Shown one piece after another: positions 1-9,000 of a stretch of 64,000 nucleotides of DNA. This DNA comes from Arenimonas metalli CF5-1 (GTDB lineage Bacteria; Pseudomonadota; Gammaproteobacteria; Xanthomonadales; Xanthomonadaceae): positions 62,001-126,000 of the forward strand of contig NZ_AVCK01000022.1 of assembly GCF_000747155.1 (NCBI RefSeq), given 5' to 3'. The notes beneath the pieces were generated by a model. It searched no databases. It had not been told where the DNA came from and was given only the letters and a program-made list of their open reading frames with translations. The position numbers and the translations under genes were made by a program. Numbering within the stretch: position 1 is the stretch's first letter; every line of letters begins with the position of its first letter.

Positions 1-59
1 CTCATGCTCCCGATACTGCCAGCGCTCGCCGCGAGGTCAAGCCAAGTCGCGCCGGGTCT

Positions 60-659
60 TCAGCGGCGCGACAGGGCCAGCCAGGCCAGCGCCACCAGCG
101 TGGCGTCGCCCAGGGCCGTGTGGCGACCCAGCGCGGGCAGGTCCAGCGCCGCCGCCATCCCATCGAGCGAGAGATCGATGTCACCCCGGGGCTGCGCCAG
201 GCGCTGGTGATCGAGCCATACCTGCGCCAGCTCCTGGCGCGGGTTCGGCAGCGGAAACCCGGTGAGCGCGCGCACCGACGGGCCAAGCATCGCCAGGTCG
301 AAGGCCAGGTGGTAGCCCAGCAATCGTCGCGCCCCGAGCCAGCGCAGGAAACCCGGGAGGATCGCATCGAGCGTGGGCGCGTTCGCAACTTCGCCGGGCG
401 TGAGCCGATGGTGGCGGATCGATTCGATGTCGAAGCCGCGTCCCGGCTGCACCAGGGTTTCGAAGCGCTCGCTCAGCCGCACCTGCGCGCCGCGCACCGG
501 CACCGCGGCCAGGCTCAGCACCGCATCGCGCGACGAATCCAGCCCCGTCGTCTCCAGGTCCAGCGACACCCACTCCCCCGCCGGCACCGCATCGAACAGG
601 AACCCCCACTCGCCCCCACGATGCGTCCGCCCCCACCACCACCGCTGCATCGGGTTCAT
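60..659 (-). CDS. DEDDh-type 3'-5' exonuclease (DnaQ/epsilon-like)
   Basis: A 199-residue protein of the RNase T/DnaQ exonuclease fold, which removes nucleotides from 3' ends using two metal ions. The metal-binding DLE triad is at D34-E36, a GYHLAFD segment follows in the middle and HTALGDA near the C-terminus supplies the last His and Asp, so the active site looks complete. The ATG at 659 was chosen because it lies 5 bases after the stop of the DUF294 gene, which suggests one transcript. The start codon sits in a half copy of the window's palindromic repeat. Related exonuclease and cNMP/CBS/DUF294 pairs occur beside acetate-transport genes in other gammaproteobacteria, so an accessory role in the acetate regulon is an inference. 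The DNA or RNA substrate cannot be read from the sequence. Confidence 0.85.
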   Translation of the reverse strand: MNPMQRWWWGRTHRGGEWGFLFDAVPAGEWVSLDLETTGLDSSRDAVLSLAAVPVRGAQVRLSERFETLVQPGRGFDIESIRHHRLTPGEVANAPTLDAILPGFLRWLGARRLLGYHLAFDLAMLGPSVRALTGFPLPNPRQELAQVWLDHQRLAQPRGDIDLSLDGMAAALDLPALGRHTALGDATLVALAWLALSRR

Positions 660-664
660 TTGCG

Positions 665-2485
665 CTAGCCGGCCAGGTGGAAGGTGTCGGCGACGTGGGA
701 TTTGAAGGCGTTGACGACGCGGAGGGCGTCGCGCAGCAGCTCGCGGTCGAGGCGGCGCAGGGCGTGGACGTCGACGCCGTTGCCGGGCGCGTGGCCGGCA
801 TCGAGGTCGGCCAGCTGCTGGCCCAGGCGCAGGCGCATCAGCACCGCCAGCGCCTGCGGCAGGTCGCGGCCGAGTTCGGCGTCGAGGGCGCCGGCCTGCA
901 CCAGCGCGGCGCAGCGGTCGAAACTGTTGCGGTGCGCGACGCCATGCTTCAGCGCCAGCGTGCGCAGCCCGTGCACGATCGGGAACACGCCGCCGCGCTT
1001 GAGGTCGGCGCGTCCCTCGGCCTCGCGCACCTGGCCGCGCCAGGTCAGCGGATTGCCCTTGCTCAGCGTGGCTTCGGCCAGGTAGCGCAGCAGGATCTGG
1101 TCCTTGCCCAGCGCCCGCAGCGAGGGCGCGATCTCGTCGAACAGCGCCGCGTTGCCCGCCACCGGCCGGGCATCGAGCGCGATCGCCAGGTCGAGCGCAG
1201 TCTGGCCATCCGCCACGCGCGCCCACTGCGCGATGCGCGCGCGCCAGGCCGACTGGTCCAGCCGCCAGTGCGGGTTGCTGGCCATCACGCCGCCCGGGCA
1301 CAGCGGATAGCCGATGCGCGCCAGCGCCTGCGAGAAGGCATCCATCGCCGCCGGCAGCCCATCCCACGCGAAACCCTCGGCGACGACCAGCGCGTTGTCC
1401 TGGTCGGTCTTGAGGATCTGCTCGCGCCGGCCTTCGCTACCCAGCACGAGGAGGCAGAGCTTGCCGCGGTGTTCCGCCGGCACCACCTGCTCGAACACGC
1501 GGGCCATGACGCGGCGGTTGAGCGCGCTCACGAGCTCCATCAGGTAACTCATCTTCGCGCCCTGCGCGTGCAGCTGCCGCACCAGGTCGGTCATGCCCGC
1601 GGCGGCGTCCGCGATTTCGTCGATGGACTGCGCGCGCGCCAGCCGCAGGCTGATCAGGTGCGAACTGCTCGCGTAGTGCGCCAGCACCTCGGCCATGCCG
1701 AGCGTGCCGATCGGCGTCTCGTCGTCCAGCACCACCACGCGTTCGATGTGGTGCTCGGTCATGGTGACGATGGCCTGGAACAGCACGTCGTCAGCACGCA
1801 CGGCGCGCAGCGGGCGGCTGGCGAGCGCACCGATGGGCGCGCTGGCGTCGAGGCCGCCCGTGGTCAGCGCATCGAGCAGGTCGGTGCGGGTGACGATGCC
1901 CGGGCCGGCCGGGTCGCCGGTGACGACGAGGCAATCGACCTTGTGCTCGCGCAGCGCCAGCGCGGCGGCGCCGATGCCGGTGTGGTCGGGCACGGCGTGC
2001 ACCGGCGCCAGCTGGGCGTCGCGCACGCGCGTCAGCATCAGGCGGCTGAGCTCGCTGGGCTGCTGCCGGTCGGCCAGCAGGCGGCGCTTCACCGACAGCG
2101 CCTCGTGGAAATAGGCGGCGAAGCGCGGGTTCTCCGCCAGCAGCGCCTCGAACACTGCCGCCGGCAGCAGGAAGCAGAGCGCGTCGCCCACGGCGGTGTA
2201 GCGGTGCCGCGCCCGGCCCGCGATCACGGCAAAGGCGCCGAACAGATCGCCCGGCCCGTAGTCGGCGAAGCGCGATTCGTCGCCCGCCGCGCCCGGATCG
2301 CTCGCCTGCACGCGGCCCTTCAGGATCACGAAGACGTGCGGCGAGGCCTGGCCCGCTTCGATCAGGCGCGTGCCGCCCGGATGGAAGCCGAGGTCCACGG
2401 CGGCGGCCACGCGCGCCTTCTGGCCCGCGTCGAGCAGGTCGAAGGGCGGCGAATCCAGGTCCAGCCCGGGCACCGTGGCGGTCAT
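665..2485 (-). CDS. cNMP-binding / CBS-pair / DUF294 nucleotidyltransferase-like protein
   Basis: A 606-residue cytoplasmic signalling protein. A cyclic-nucleotide-binding beta-barrel covers about residues 15-130, a CBS pair about 145-270, and a DUF294 nucleotidyltransferase-like domain starts near 300 with GSEGRRE at 349-355 and DQDN at 361-364, followed by a helical DUF294 C-terminal domain. The layout resembles GlnD-like nucleotidyltransferases joined to two ligand sensors, but substrate and partner are unknown. It lies 5 bases upstream of the exonuclease gene and 33 bases downstream of the fatty acid hydroxylase-type gene, so four genes may be co-transcribed. Proteins of this architecture are often encoded beside acetate permease or CrbS-type kinase genes, which fits the crbS-like gene at 4820. 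Confidence 0.88.
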   Translation of the reverse strand: MTATVPGLDLDSPPFDLLDAGQKARVAAAVDLGFHPGGTRLIEAGQASPHVFVILKGRVQASDPGAAGDESRFADYGPGDLFGAFAVIAGRARHRYTAVGDALCFLLPAAVFEALLAENPRFAAYFHEALSVKRRLLADRQQPSELSRLMLTRVRDAQLAPVHAVPDHTGIGAAALALREHKVDCLVVTGDPAGPGIVTRTDLLDALTTGGLDASAPIGALASRPLRAVRADDVLFQAIVTMTEHHIERVVVLDDETPIGTLGMAEVLAHYASSSHLISLRLARAQSIDEIADAAAGMTDLVRQLHAQGAKMSYLMELVSALNRRVMARVFEQVVPAEHRGKLCLLVLGSEGRREQILKTDQDNALVVAEGFAWDGLPAAMDAFSQALARIGYPLCPGGVMASNPHWRLDQSAWRARIAQWARVADGQTALDLAIALDARPVAGNAALFDEIAPSLRALGKDQILLRYLAEATLSKGNPLTWRGQVREAEGRADLKRGGVFPIVHGLRTLALKHGVAHRNSFDRCAALVQAGALDAELGRDLPQALAVLMRLRLGQQLADLDAGHAPGNGVDVHALRRLDRELLRDALRVVNAFKSHVADTFHLAG

Positions 2486-2518
2486 GGCCCCCAGCCTGCC
2501 ACGCGCGCGCCCGGCGCG

Positions 2519-3370
2519 TCAGTACGACCTTGGTGGGTCAGGCGCTTGCGCGTGCGCCCGCTCCGGCGGACCGAACAGCTGCCCCAGCCGCGAGCGCAGC
2601 GATTGCGGCCGCGCCGCGTCACGCAGCATGTCGCGCCATTCGTGGAAGGTCAGCGTGATGGGGTTGTGCGTGTGCACCGGCTTGACGATGCCGTACTCGC
2701 ACGGCACCGCCGGATCTTCCTCGGTGAAGCTGCCGAACAGCTTGTCCCAGACGATCAGCACGCCGGCGTAGTTGCGGTCGATGTACTTCGCGTTGCGCGC
2801 GTGGTGCACGCGGTGGTGCGAGGGCGTGTTGAACACCTTCTCCAGCCAGCCCAGCTTCCCCACTGCCTGGGTATGCACGAAGAACTGGAAGCCCAGATTG
2901 ATCGCCACCACGACCACGATGTGCGGCGGGGAAAAGCCGAGGAAGGCCAGCGGCAGCCAGAACACCCACATACCCGACACCGGGTAGGTCAGGCTCTGCC
3001 GGAACGCGGTGGACAGGTTCAGCCGCTCCGAGGAGTGGTGCACCACGTGCGAGGCCCACATCCAGCGCACGCGGTGGTGGGCGCGGTGGAAGAAGTAGTA
3101 GAAGAAATCCTGGGCCACGAACAGCAGCGCGATCGTCCACCAGGTCGTGGGCAGGTCGAACAGGCGGTACTGGTAGACCCACCAGAACAGGCCGATCACC
3201 ACCAGCCAGGTGACGGCATCCGCCGCCTGGTGCATCAGCGCCAGCGCGGCGTTCGACAGCGTGTCGCGCAGGCTGTAGTGCGCCGCGCCGCGGCGATGCC
3301 AGTGCCAGGCCTCCCAGCCGACGAAGCCCAGGAACACGGGCGCCATCGCCAGCAGGAGCCACTCGCCCAT
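2519..3370 (-). CDS. sterol desaturase / fatty acid hydroxylase family membrane protein
   Basis: A 283-residue integral membrane protein of the di-iron fatty acid hydroxylase superfamily (PF04116). The His clusters HRAHH, HVVHH and HHRVHH, which bind the two irons, are all present and are separated by hydrophobic segments. The family hydroxylates or desaturates lipid substrates with O2; the substrate here is unknown. The ATG at 3370 was preferred over one at 3484 because it gives a clean membrane N-terminus (MGEWLLLAMAP) and overlaps the upstream stop codon as TGATG, a translational-coupling arrangement. The upstream partner is an SRPBCC-fold protein, which could bind a hydrophobic ligand. 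Confidence 0.87.
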   Translation of the reverse strand: MGEWLLLAMAPVFLGFVGWEAWHWHRRGAAHYSLRDTLSNAALALMHQAADAVTWLVVIGLFWWVYQYRLFDLPTTWWTIALLFVAQDFFYYFFHRAHHRVRWMWASHVVHHSSERLNLSTAFRQSLTYPVSGMWVFWLPLAFLGFSPPHIVVVVAINLGFQFFVHTQAVGKLGWLEKVFNTPSHHRVHHARNAKYIDRNYAGVLIVWDKLFGSFTEEDPAVPCEYGIVKPVHTHNPITLTFHEWRDMLRDAARPQSLRSRLGQLFGPPERAHAQAPDPPRSY

Positions 3371-3858
3371 CAGGGCTTGCCGGGTGCCGGATCGGGGGTC
3401 ATCAGCGCGCGCGACATGTTCTTCAGGCAGCGGTGCATCGCGCGGGCCATGAACAGCTTCAGCACCAGCGCGGCGACCGGCCACAGCCAGCGGCGGGTCA
3501 GTTCGAACTCGTAGTCCCAGCGCACGCGCGAGCCGAACTCATGGCCGGTGATGGTCCAGTTGGCCTCGCCCTTGGTGACCAGCCACGCGAACGGCGGCCG
3601 GAAGCCGCTGAGCGTGTAGGCGTGGCGCACCGGCGGGTCGTGGGCGATGACGCGCTCGCTGAGCACGGTGCCGTCGGAATTGTGCACGCGGCGCTGGCTG
3701 CCCACCGCCAGCGGCGAGTGCAGCCGGATCCCGCGCACGGCCGGGATCGGCCCGAAGCCGGTGAAGAAGGTCGGGAAGCGGTCGGGGTCGGTGGCCATCG
3801 CGAAGGCGACTTCGGGGCGGCAGGGGAGCGAGCGTTCGGCGTGGCAGGAAACAGGCAT
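3370..3858 (-). CDS. SRPBCC (START/Bet v1-like) family protein
   Basis: A 162-residue protein with the polyketide-cyclase/START-like pattern: an N-terminal strand and helix (CRPEVAFAMATDPDRFPTFF), a run of beta strands ending in SRVRWDYEFELTRR, and a long C-terminal helix. The fold forms a hydrophobic pocket for lipids or other apolar molecules. It is the first gene of a leftward group and its stop overlaps the hydroxylase start by one base, so it may present a substrate to that enzyme, although nothing in the sequence proves this. No signal peptide is evident. The C-terminal helix (LWPVAALVLKLFMARAM) is unusually hydrophobic and could contact the membrane. Confidence 0.75.
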   Translation of the reverse strand: MPVSCHAERSLPCRPEVAFAMATDPDRFPTFFTGFGPIPAVRGIRLHSPLAVGSQRRVHNSDGTVLSERVIAHDPPVRHAYTLSGFRPPFAWLVTKGEANWTITGHEFGSRVRWDYEFELTRRWLWPVAALVLKLFMARAMHRCLKNMSRALMTPDPAPGKP

Positions 3859-3904
3859 GCCCCGATTTTGACGGCAGCCCCGCGCCTAGGCAACAAACGG
3901 GCGG

Positions 3905-3925
3905 CAATTGAACCCGGATCATTTG
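3905..3925. repeat. palindromic repeat, degenerate copy
   Basis: A divergent copy of the AAATGAACCWGGTTCATTT family (here AATTGAACCCGGATCATTTG) in the 123-base gap between the SRPBCC and fasciclin genes. It retains the TGAACC core and a right arm with one mismatch. Confidence 0.55.
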
Positions 3926-3981
3926 TTTCTGGTGCAGGAAGCGGCGGGGAACAGCCCCCGCCGCCGCCCTGTTGCCTGGAC

Positions 3982-4497
3982 TTACTGCTTGGTCGGTACC
4001 GGCTTGGCGGCCGGGGCGTCCGCCGGGGCCAGCTCGATCGGCAGGTTCACCTTGTCGATCGCGTGGATCACGCCGTTGCTGCTGGCGATATCGGCCTGGG
4101 TGACGAAGGCGCCGTCCACCGAGCACTTGCCGTCGGCCATCTTGATCGGGGCCGACTGGCCCTGCAGCGTGCGCGCCGAATCCCACTTGCCGAGGGTGGC
4201 GGCCGACTGGCTGCCCTTCACGACGTGGTAGTTGAGGATGCCCGCGAGTTCTTCCTTGTTCTCGGGCTTCATCAGGCGCTCGAGCTTGCCGGCCGGCAGC
4301 TTGTCGAACGCGGCGTCCGTGGGGGCGAACACCGTGTAAGGGCCGGTGGCACGCAGGGCATCGGCGAGGCCGGCCTGTTCGATCGCCTTGCCAAAGGTCT
4401 TGAAGCTACCGTTGGCGGCCGCGGTGTCGAGCAGGTTCATCGTGGCCGGGGCGCCCTTGGCGACGGACGGGGTCGAGGGGGAGGTGTGGTTGCTCAT
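3982..4497 (-). CDS. fasciclin-domain protein
   Basis: A 171-residue protein with one FAS1 domain (PF02469), about residues 18-150. The characteristic stretches are TVFAPTDAAFDKLP and LNYHVVKG, with a terminal NGVIHAIDKV. FAS1 domains are usually secreted adhesion modules. Here the N-terminus (MSNHTSPSTPS) has no visible signal peptide, and a strong AAGGA ribosome site sits 5-8 bases before the ATG at 4497, so the start is well supported and the protein may be cytoplasmic or use another export route. The C-terminal tail is rich in Pro and Ala. The gene is divergent from the crbS-like kinase. Confidence 0.85.
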   Translation of the reverse strand: MSNHTSPSTPSVAKGAPATMNLLDTAAANGSFKTFGKAIEQAGLADALRATGPYTVFAPTDAAFDKLPAGKLERLMKPENKEELAGILNYHVVKGSQSAATLGKWDSARTLQGQSAPIKMADGKCSVDGAFVTQADIASSNGVIHAIDKVNLPIELAPADAPAAKPVPTKQ

Positions 4498-4819
4498 GGG
4501 GATTCCTTTTCTGATGGATGCGCGGGGGCGGATCCGGGACGGCGTGCGCCGTGTCCCCTGCGGGGGCAGGGGTGGGGGGCTCAGTGCGGAGTAAGGAATG
4601 ATGTTGCGGCGCGGCTGAGTGGCCGTTACGACCTTGCGTCGTAGTGCAGGACCGACGGTACTCGCCTTGGCGGGCCGCGTCCGTTACGCGGGTGTTAGCC
4701 ACCGGCTCGCGTTCATCTGCGACGCGCGGCCGCCGCGAGCGTTCGACTTTGGTCTAGCCAATGAACCGGGTTCATTTGCCACTACACTCCGGGGGCGCTG
4801 ATTCGCGGAGGGAGGGTCC
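4498..4819. other. intergenic region between divergent fasciclin and crbS-like genes
   Basis: This 322-base stretch has no convincing gene. Short frames across it change reading frame and lack ribosome sites. It must hold the promoters of both divergent genes. The only recognisable element is a palindromic repeat copy at 4760-4778, which ends 41 bases before the kinase GTG. No clear -35/-10 pair could be assigned. Confidence 0.6.
4760..4778. repeat. palindromic repeat copy upstream of the crbS-like gene
   Basis: AATGAACC-G-GGTTCATT has perfect 8-base arms around one base and is followed by TG. It belongs to the family described at 10470 and 60264, with a CG-rich centre. It ends 41 bases upstream of the kinase start, a position where an operator could act. 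Confidence 0.8.
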
Positions 4820-7800
4820 GTGATCCCAGGCTGGATCCTGCTGCTGGTGTCCGTGGGCTACGTCGGGCTGCTGTTCGGGGTGGCGTGGCTGGGCGACCGC
4901 AAGCCGCTGTACCCCGGGCGCAACTGGCTGCGTCCGCTGGTCTATTCGCTGGCGCTGGCGGTGTACTGCTCCTCCTGGACCTTCTACGGCGCGGTGGGCA
5001 CGGCGGCCAAGTCGGGACTGGGTTTCCTGCCGATCTACCTCGGGCCGATCCTGCTGTTCGTGTTCGGCTGGCGCATCCTCGAGCGGCTGGTGCTGGTGGC
5101 GCGCGAGCAGAGCACGGTGTCGATCGCCGACTTCCTGGCCGCCCGCTACGGACGCGCGCAGAACATCGCCGCCATCGTCACCCTGATCGCGGTGATCGCC
5201 GCCATCCCCTACATCGCGCTGCAGTTCAAGGCGGTGGCGATGAGCATCGACGTGCTGTCGGGCACCGTGGCCGACCCGGCGGTGGCGCGGCACCCGCTGA
5301 CCGACCCGGCGCTGTACGTGGCGCTGCTGCTGGCGCTGTTCGCGATCCTGTTCGGCACCCGCGAGATCGACGCCACCGAGCACCACCACGGCATGATCCT
5401 GGCGGTGGCGCTGGAGTCGCTGGTGAAGCTGGTGGCCTTCGTGGCCGTGGGCGTATTCGCGCTGGGCCACCTGCCCGGCAGCGAGGACCTGCTGGCGCGC
5501 TTCCAGGCCGCCACCCGCGATTTCGTCGCGCCGGGCATCCCGCAGGGGTTCATGGCGCAGACGCTGCTGGCCTTCGCGGCCATCGTCTGCCTGCCGCGGC
5601 AGTTCCACGTGGCGGTGGTCGAGTGCGGCGACGCGGCCGACGTGCGCAGCGCGCGGTGGCTGTTCACCGGCTACCTCGCGGTGATCTGCCTGTTCGTGCT
5701 GCCGATCACGGCGGCCGGACAGTTCGTGCTGGGCGCCGGCGTGTCGCCCGATGCCTACGTGCTGGCCTTGCCGCTGGCGATGGACAACACCGCGCTGGCG
5801 CTGGCGGCCTACGTCGGCGGCTTCTCGGCGGCGACCGGCATGGTGATCGTGGCCTCGGTGGCGCTGGCGACGATGGTGAGCAACGACCTGGTGATGCCGC
5901 TGCTCTGGCGCGACAGCCTCACCGACGCCGGCCAGCGCCAGCACCTCGGCCAGCGCGTGCTGTGGGTGCGGCGCATCGCCATCGTCGCCATCGCCCTGCT
6001 GGCCTACGCGTACTACCGCGGCGCCGGCACCGGCAACAGCCTCGCGGCCTTCGGCCTGCTGGCGTTCGCGGCGGTGGCGCAGTTCGCGCCGGCATTGATC
6101 GGCGGCCTGTACTGGCGCGGCGCCAGCCGCCGCGGCGTGATCGCGGGCCTGCTGGCGGGCTTCACGCTGTGGACGTACACGCTGCTGCTGCCGACGCTGA
6201 GCCGCGCGGGCTGGTTCGACACCGGCTGGCTGGCGGAGGGTCCGCTCGACATCCGCTGGCTGCGGCCCGAGCAGCTGTTCGGCCTGCAGGGCTGGGACGC
6301 GCTGACGCACGGCACCTTCTGGTCGCTGCTGGTGAACATCGGCGCGCTGCTGGTGGTGTCGGCGCGGTTCCGTCCATCGCTTGAAGAGCGCCTGCGCGCC
6401 ACGCCCTTCCTCGACCCCTACGCGCAGCGCCCGCTGGCCACGGCCGGCGGCTGGCAGGGCAACCTCAGCGCCGCCGACCTGCAGCAGCTCGCGGCGCGCA
6501 TCCTGGGCGACCGCCAGGCCCGGCGCGCCTTCGGCGACTACGCCGCCGCGCAGGGCCACGAGCTCGCGCCCACGCAGCCCGCCGACCGCGCCCTGATCCA
6601 GTTCACCGAACGCTTGCTCGCCGGCGCCATCGGCGCGGCCTCGGCGCGCCTCACGCTCACCACCGCGCTGCGCGGCTCGGGCATGGAGCTGGGCGAAGTG
6701 ATGTCGCTGCTGGACGAAGCCAGCCACGAGCTGCGCTTCAACCGCGAGATCCTCTCGGCCACGCTGGAGAACCTGTCGCAGGCCGTCAGCGTGGTCGACC
6801 GCGACCTGCGGCTGGTGGCCTGGAACCGCCGCTACCAGCATCTGTTCGAGTATCCGGAAGGCATGCTCTACGTGGGCCGCCCGGTGGCCGACCTGATCCG
6901 CTACAACGCCGAGCGCGGCGAGATGGGCGCGGGCGATGCCGATGAACAGGTGGCCAAGCGCGTGGCCTACCTGCGCGAAGGTTCGCCGTATGTGTTCGAA
7001 CGCGTGCGGGCGAACGGCCAGGTGGTGGAGATGCGCGGCCAGCCCCTGCCCGGCGGCGGCTACGTCACAACCTACAGCGACGTCACCGACTACAAGCGCG
7101 CCGAGCAGGCCCTGCGCGAGGCCAACGAAACCCTGGAGCAGCGCGTCGAACAGCGCACCCGCGAAGCCGAGGCCGCCAACCAGTCGAAGACGCGCTTCCT
7201 GGCCGCCATCAGCCACGACGTGCTGCAGCCGATCAACGCCGCGCGCCTGTTCACCAGCGCGCTGCGCGAAGCCGACGAGGCGCCCGAGCAGCAGCGCCTG
7301 GCCGAGCGCGTGGACGTGTCGCTGCGCGATGCCGAGGAATTGCTGGATGGCTTGCTCGACATCTCGCGCCTGGACGCCGGCTCGCTGAAGCCGGAGTCCA
7401 CGGTATTCCGGCTGGATGAGCTATTGGCCAGCCTGAGCGCCCAGTACGCGCCGCTGGCCGCGAGCCGCGGCCTCGGCTTCCGCGTGCATGCCGGTCCGCT
7501 GTCGGTGCGCAGCGACCGCCGGCTGCTGCGGCGGGCGCTGCAGAACTTCATCGCCAACGCGCTGCGCTACACCAAGGCAGGCCGCGTGGTGATCGGCGCC
7601 CGCCGCCGCGGCGACCGCGTCGAGCTGCAGGTGTGGGACACCGGCCCGGGCATCCCGCCGCACCACCTGGCGCAGGTGTTCGACGAGTTCCGCCGCTTCG
7701 ACCAGCCCTCGCCCTGGGGCGAGCGCGGCCTCGGCCTGGGCCTGAGCATCTGCCAGCGCGTGTCGCGCCTGCTCGACCACCCCATCGGCGTGCGCAGCTG

Positions 7801-8272
7801 GCCCGGCCGCGGCAGCGTGTTCACCCTCAGCGTGCCGCTGGCCGACACCGCCGCCCCCGCCACCCCGGCGCGGGCTGCCGTTGCTCAGGGCGACCTCGGC
7901 GGCCTGAAGGTGCTGTGCCTGGACAACGACCGCGAAATCCTCGACGGCATGGAGGCCCTGCTGGGCCGCTGGGGCGTCGACGTGCGCGTGGCCGAAACCG
8001 TGGCCGGCGCATTGGCCGCCGCGCAGCACGACCGGCCCGACGTGCTGGTGGCCGACTACCACCTGCACGACGAACTCGACGGGCTGGGCGCATTGCAGGC
8101 ACTGCGCGCGGTCTGCGGCGCGCACACGCCGGCGGTGCTGGTGACCGCGGACGGCAGCGACACCGTGAAGCGCGCGGCGCGGGATCTGGGCATTCCGGTG
8201 CTGACCAAGCCAGTGAAGCCGGCGAGTTTGCGGGCGTTCCTCGGAGCGCAGCGGCGGGGCGTCACAGGGTAG
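4820..8272 (+). CDS. crbS: CrbS-type symporter-hybrid histidine kinase
   Basis: A 1150-residue inner-membrane sensor. Residues 1 to about 490 form a sodium:solute symporter (SSF/PutP-like) domain with many membrane spans. A PAS-like domain follows at about 645-760, then a short coiled coil, a HisKA/HATPase core with phospho-acceptor His799 in SHDVLQP, and a C-terminal receiver with phospho-acceptor Asp1079 in VADYHLHDE. SSF-kinases of this design (CrbS of Vibrio, MxtR of Pseudomonas) work with a LuxR-type regulator to switch on acs and acetate uptake. The matching regulator is at 14645, beside acs. The start is GTG at 4820 behind a GGAGGGAGGG run. Whether the SSF part transports or only senses is unknown. 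Confidence 0.9.
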   Translation: MIPGWILLLVSVGYVGLLFGVAWLGDRKPLYPGRNWLRPLVYSLALAVYCSSWTFYGAVGTAAKSGLGFLPIYLGPILLFVFGWRILERLVLVAREQSTVSIADFLAARYGRAQNIAAIVTLIAVIAAIPYIALQFKAVAMSIDVLSGTVADPAVARHPLTDPALYVALLLALFAILFGTREIDATEHHHGMILAVALESLVKLVAFVAVGVFALGHLPGSEDLLARFQAATRDFVAPGIPQGFMAQTLLAFAAIVCLPRQFHVAVVECGDAADVRSARWLFTGYLAVICLFVLPITAAGQFVLGAGVSPDAYVLALPLAMDNTALALAAYVGGFSAATGMVIVASVALATMVSNDLVMPLLWRDSLTDAGQRQHLGQRVLWVRRIAIVAIALLAYAYYRGAGTGNSLAAFGLLAFAAVAQFAPALIGGLYWRGASRRGVIAGLLAGFTLWTYTLLLPTLSRAGWFDTGWLAEGPLDIRWLRPEQLFGLQGWDALTHGTFWSLLVNIGALLVVSARFRPSLEERLRATPFLDPYAQRPLATAGGWQGNLSAADLQQLAARILGDRQARRAFGDYAAAQGHELAPTQPADRALIQFTERLLAGAIGAASARLTLTTALRGSGMELGEVMSLLDEASHELRFNREILSATLENLSQAVSVVDRDLRLVAWNRRYQHLFEYPEGMLYVGRPVADLIRYNAERGEMGAGDADEQVAKRVAYLREGSPYVFERVRANGQVVEMRGQPLPGGGYVTTYSDVTDYKRAEQALREANETLEQRVEQRTREAEAANQSKTRFLAAISHDVLQPINAARLFTSALREADEAPEQQRLAERVDVSLRDAEELLDGLLDISRLDAGSLKPESTVFRLDELLASLSAQYAPLAASRGLGFRVHAGPLSVRSDRRLLRRALQNFIANALRYTKAGRVVIGARRRGDRVELQVWDTGPGIPPHHLAQVFDEFRRFDQPSPWGERGLGLGLSICQRVSRLLDHPIGVRSWPGRGSVFTLSVPLADTAAPATPARAAVAQGDLGGLKVLCLDNDREILDGMEALLGRWGVDVRVAETVAGALAAAQHDRPDVLVADYHLHDELDGLGALQALRAVCGAHTPAVLVTADGSDTVKRAARDLGIPVLTKPVKPASLRAFLGAQRRGVTG

Positions 8273-8326
8273 CCTTACCCTTCACCGGACACCTAGCCAC
8301 GGAACCATTCCAGGCAGGATCAGAAC

Positions 8327-8986
8327 ATGCCCCTCATCGTCTACGGCCACGCATTCTCCAGCTACACCTGGAAGGTCCTCATCGCGCTGCACGAGAACGC
8401 GACGCCCTTCGAGTTCCGCCAGGTCGGGCCCGACCAGCCCGCGAACACCACCGAATGGCTGCAGCGCTGGCCGCTTCGGAAGTTCCCGCTGCTGGTGGAT
8501 GGCGAGCGCCAAGTGGTGGAGACCTCGATCATCATCGAGTACCTGCAGCAGGCGCATCCCGGGCCGGTGCAGCTGATCCCGGAGGAAGCGGCGCTGGCGC
8601 TGGAAGTTCGGTTCATGGACCGCTTCTTCGACCTGCACGTGATGGATGCGGCCCAGCATGCGGTCAACGGCGCGCTAAGCGGCGATGCGACCAAGCGCAG
8701 CGAGGGGCTGGCGCTGTCGGCCGAGAAGCTGGAGCGGGCCTACGGCTGGCTGGAGACGCGGCTGGCCGGGATGACCTGGGCGACGGGCGAGGCCTTCACC
8801 CTGGCCGACTGCGCGGCGGCGCCGTCGCTGTTCTATGCCGACTGGGTGCATCGGATCGGGGAGCCGTATCCGGTGCTGCGTGGCTATCGGGCGCGGCTGT
8901 TGGCGCGACCTTCGGTGGCGCGGGCGGTGGACGGGGCGCGGCCGTATCGGGCGCTGTTTCCGTTGGGGGCGCCGGAGCGGGATTGA
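8327..8986 (+). CDS. glutathione S-transferase family protein
   Basis: A 219-residue cytosolic protein with a thioredoxin-like N-terminal half (residues 1-80, YGHAFSSYTWKVLIAL, cis-Pro in RKFPLLVDG, then ETSIIIEYL as the SNAIL/TRAIL-like motif) and an all-helical C-terminal domain. Such enzymes conjugate or reduce electrophiles with glutathione; a Ser or Thr near residues 11-14 would be the activating residue. It follows the kinase gene by 54 bases and converges with the M28 peptidase gene. The hairpin at 9001-9044 probably ends its transcript. Confidence 0.88.
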   Translation: MPLIVYGHAFSSYTWKVLIALHENATPFEFRQVGPDQPANTTEWLQRWPLRKFPLLVDGERQVVETSIIIEYLQQAHPGPVQLIPEEAALALEVRFMDRFFDLHVMDAAQHAVNGALSGDATKRSEGLALSAEKLERAYGWLETRLAGMTWATGEAFTLADCAAAPSLFYADWVHRIGEPYPVLRGYRARLLARPSVARAVDGARPYRALFPLGAPERD

Positions 8987-9000
8987 TTGGCTTTGGAAGC

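Noticed and set aside
1-59. Possible gene at the left edge
   Set aside because: No continuous frame with coding character reaches into the window; only the tail of an intergenic region is visible.
677-3514. A 945-codon open frame on the plus strand
   Set aside because: It lies antisense to the DUF294 and hydroxylase genes, and its product is a low-complexity Arg/Gln/His/Ala/Val sequence that high-GC DNA gives opposite real genes.
4772-7216. An 814-codon open frame on the minus strand
   Set aside because: It is antisense to the crbS-like kinase, whose domains and motifs are continuous. The minus-strand product is low complexity.
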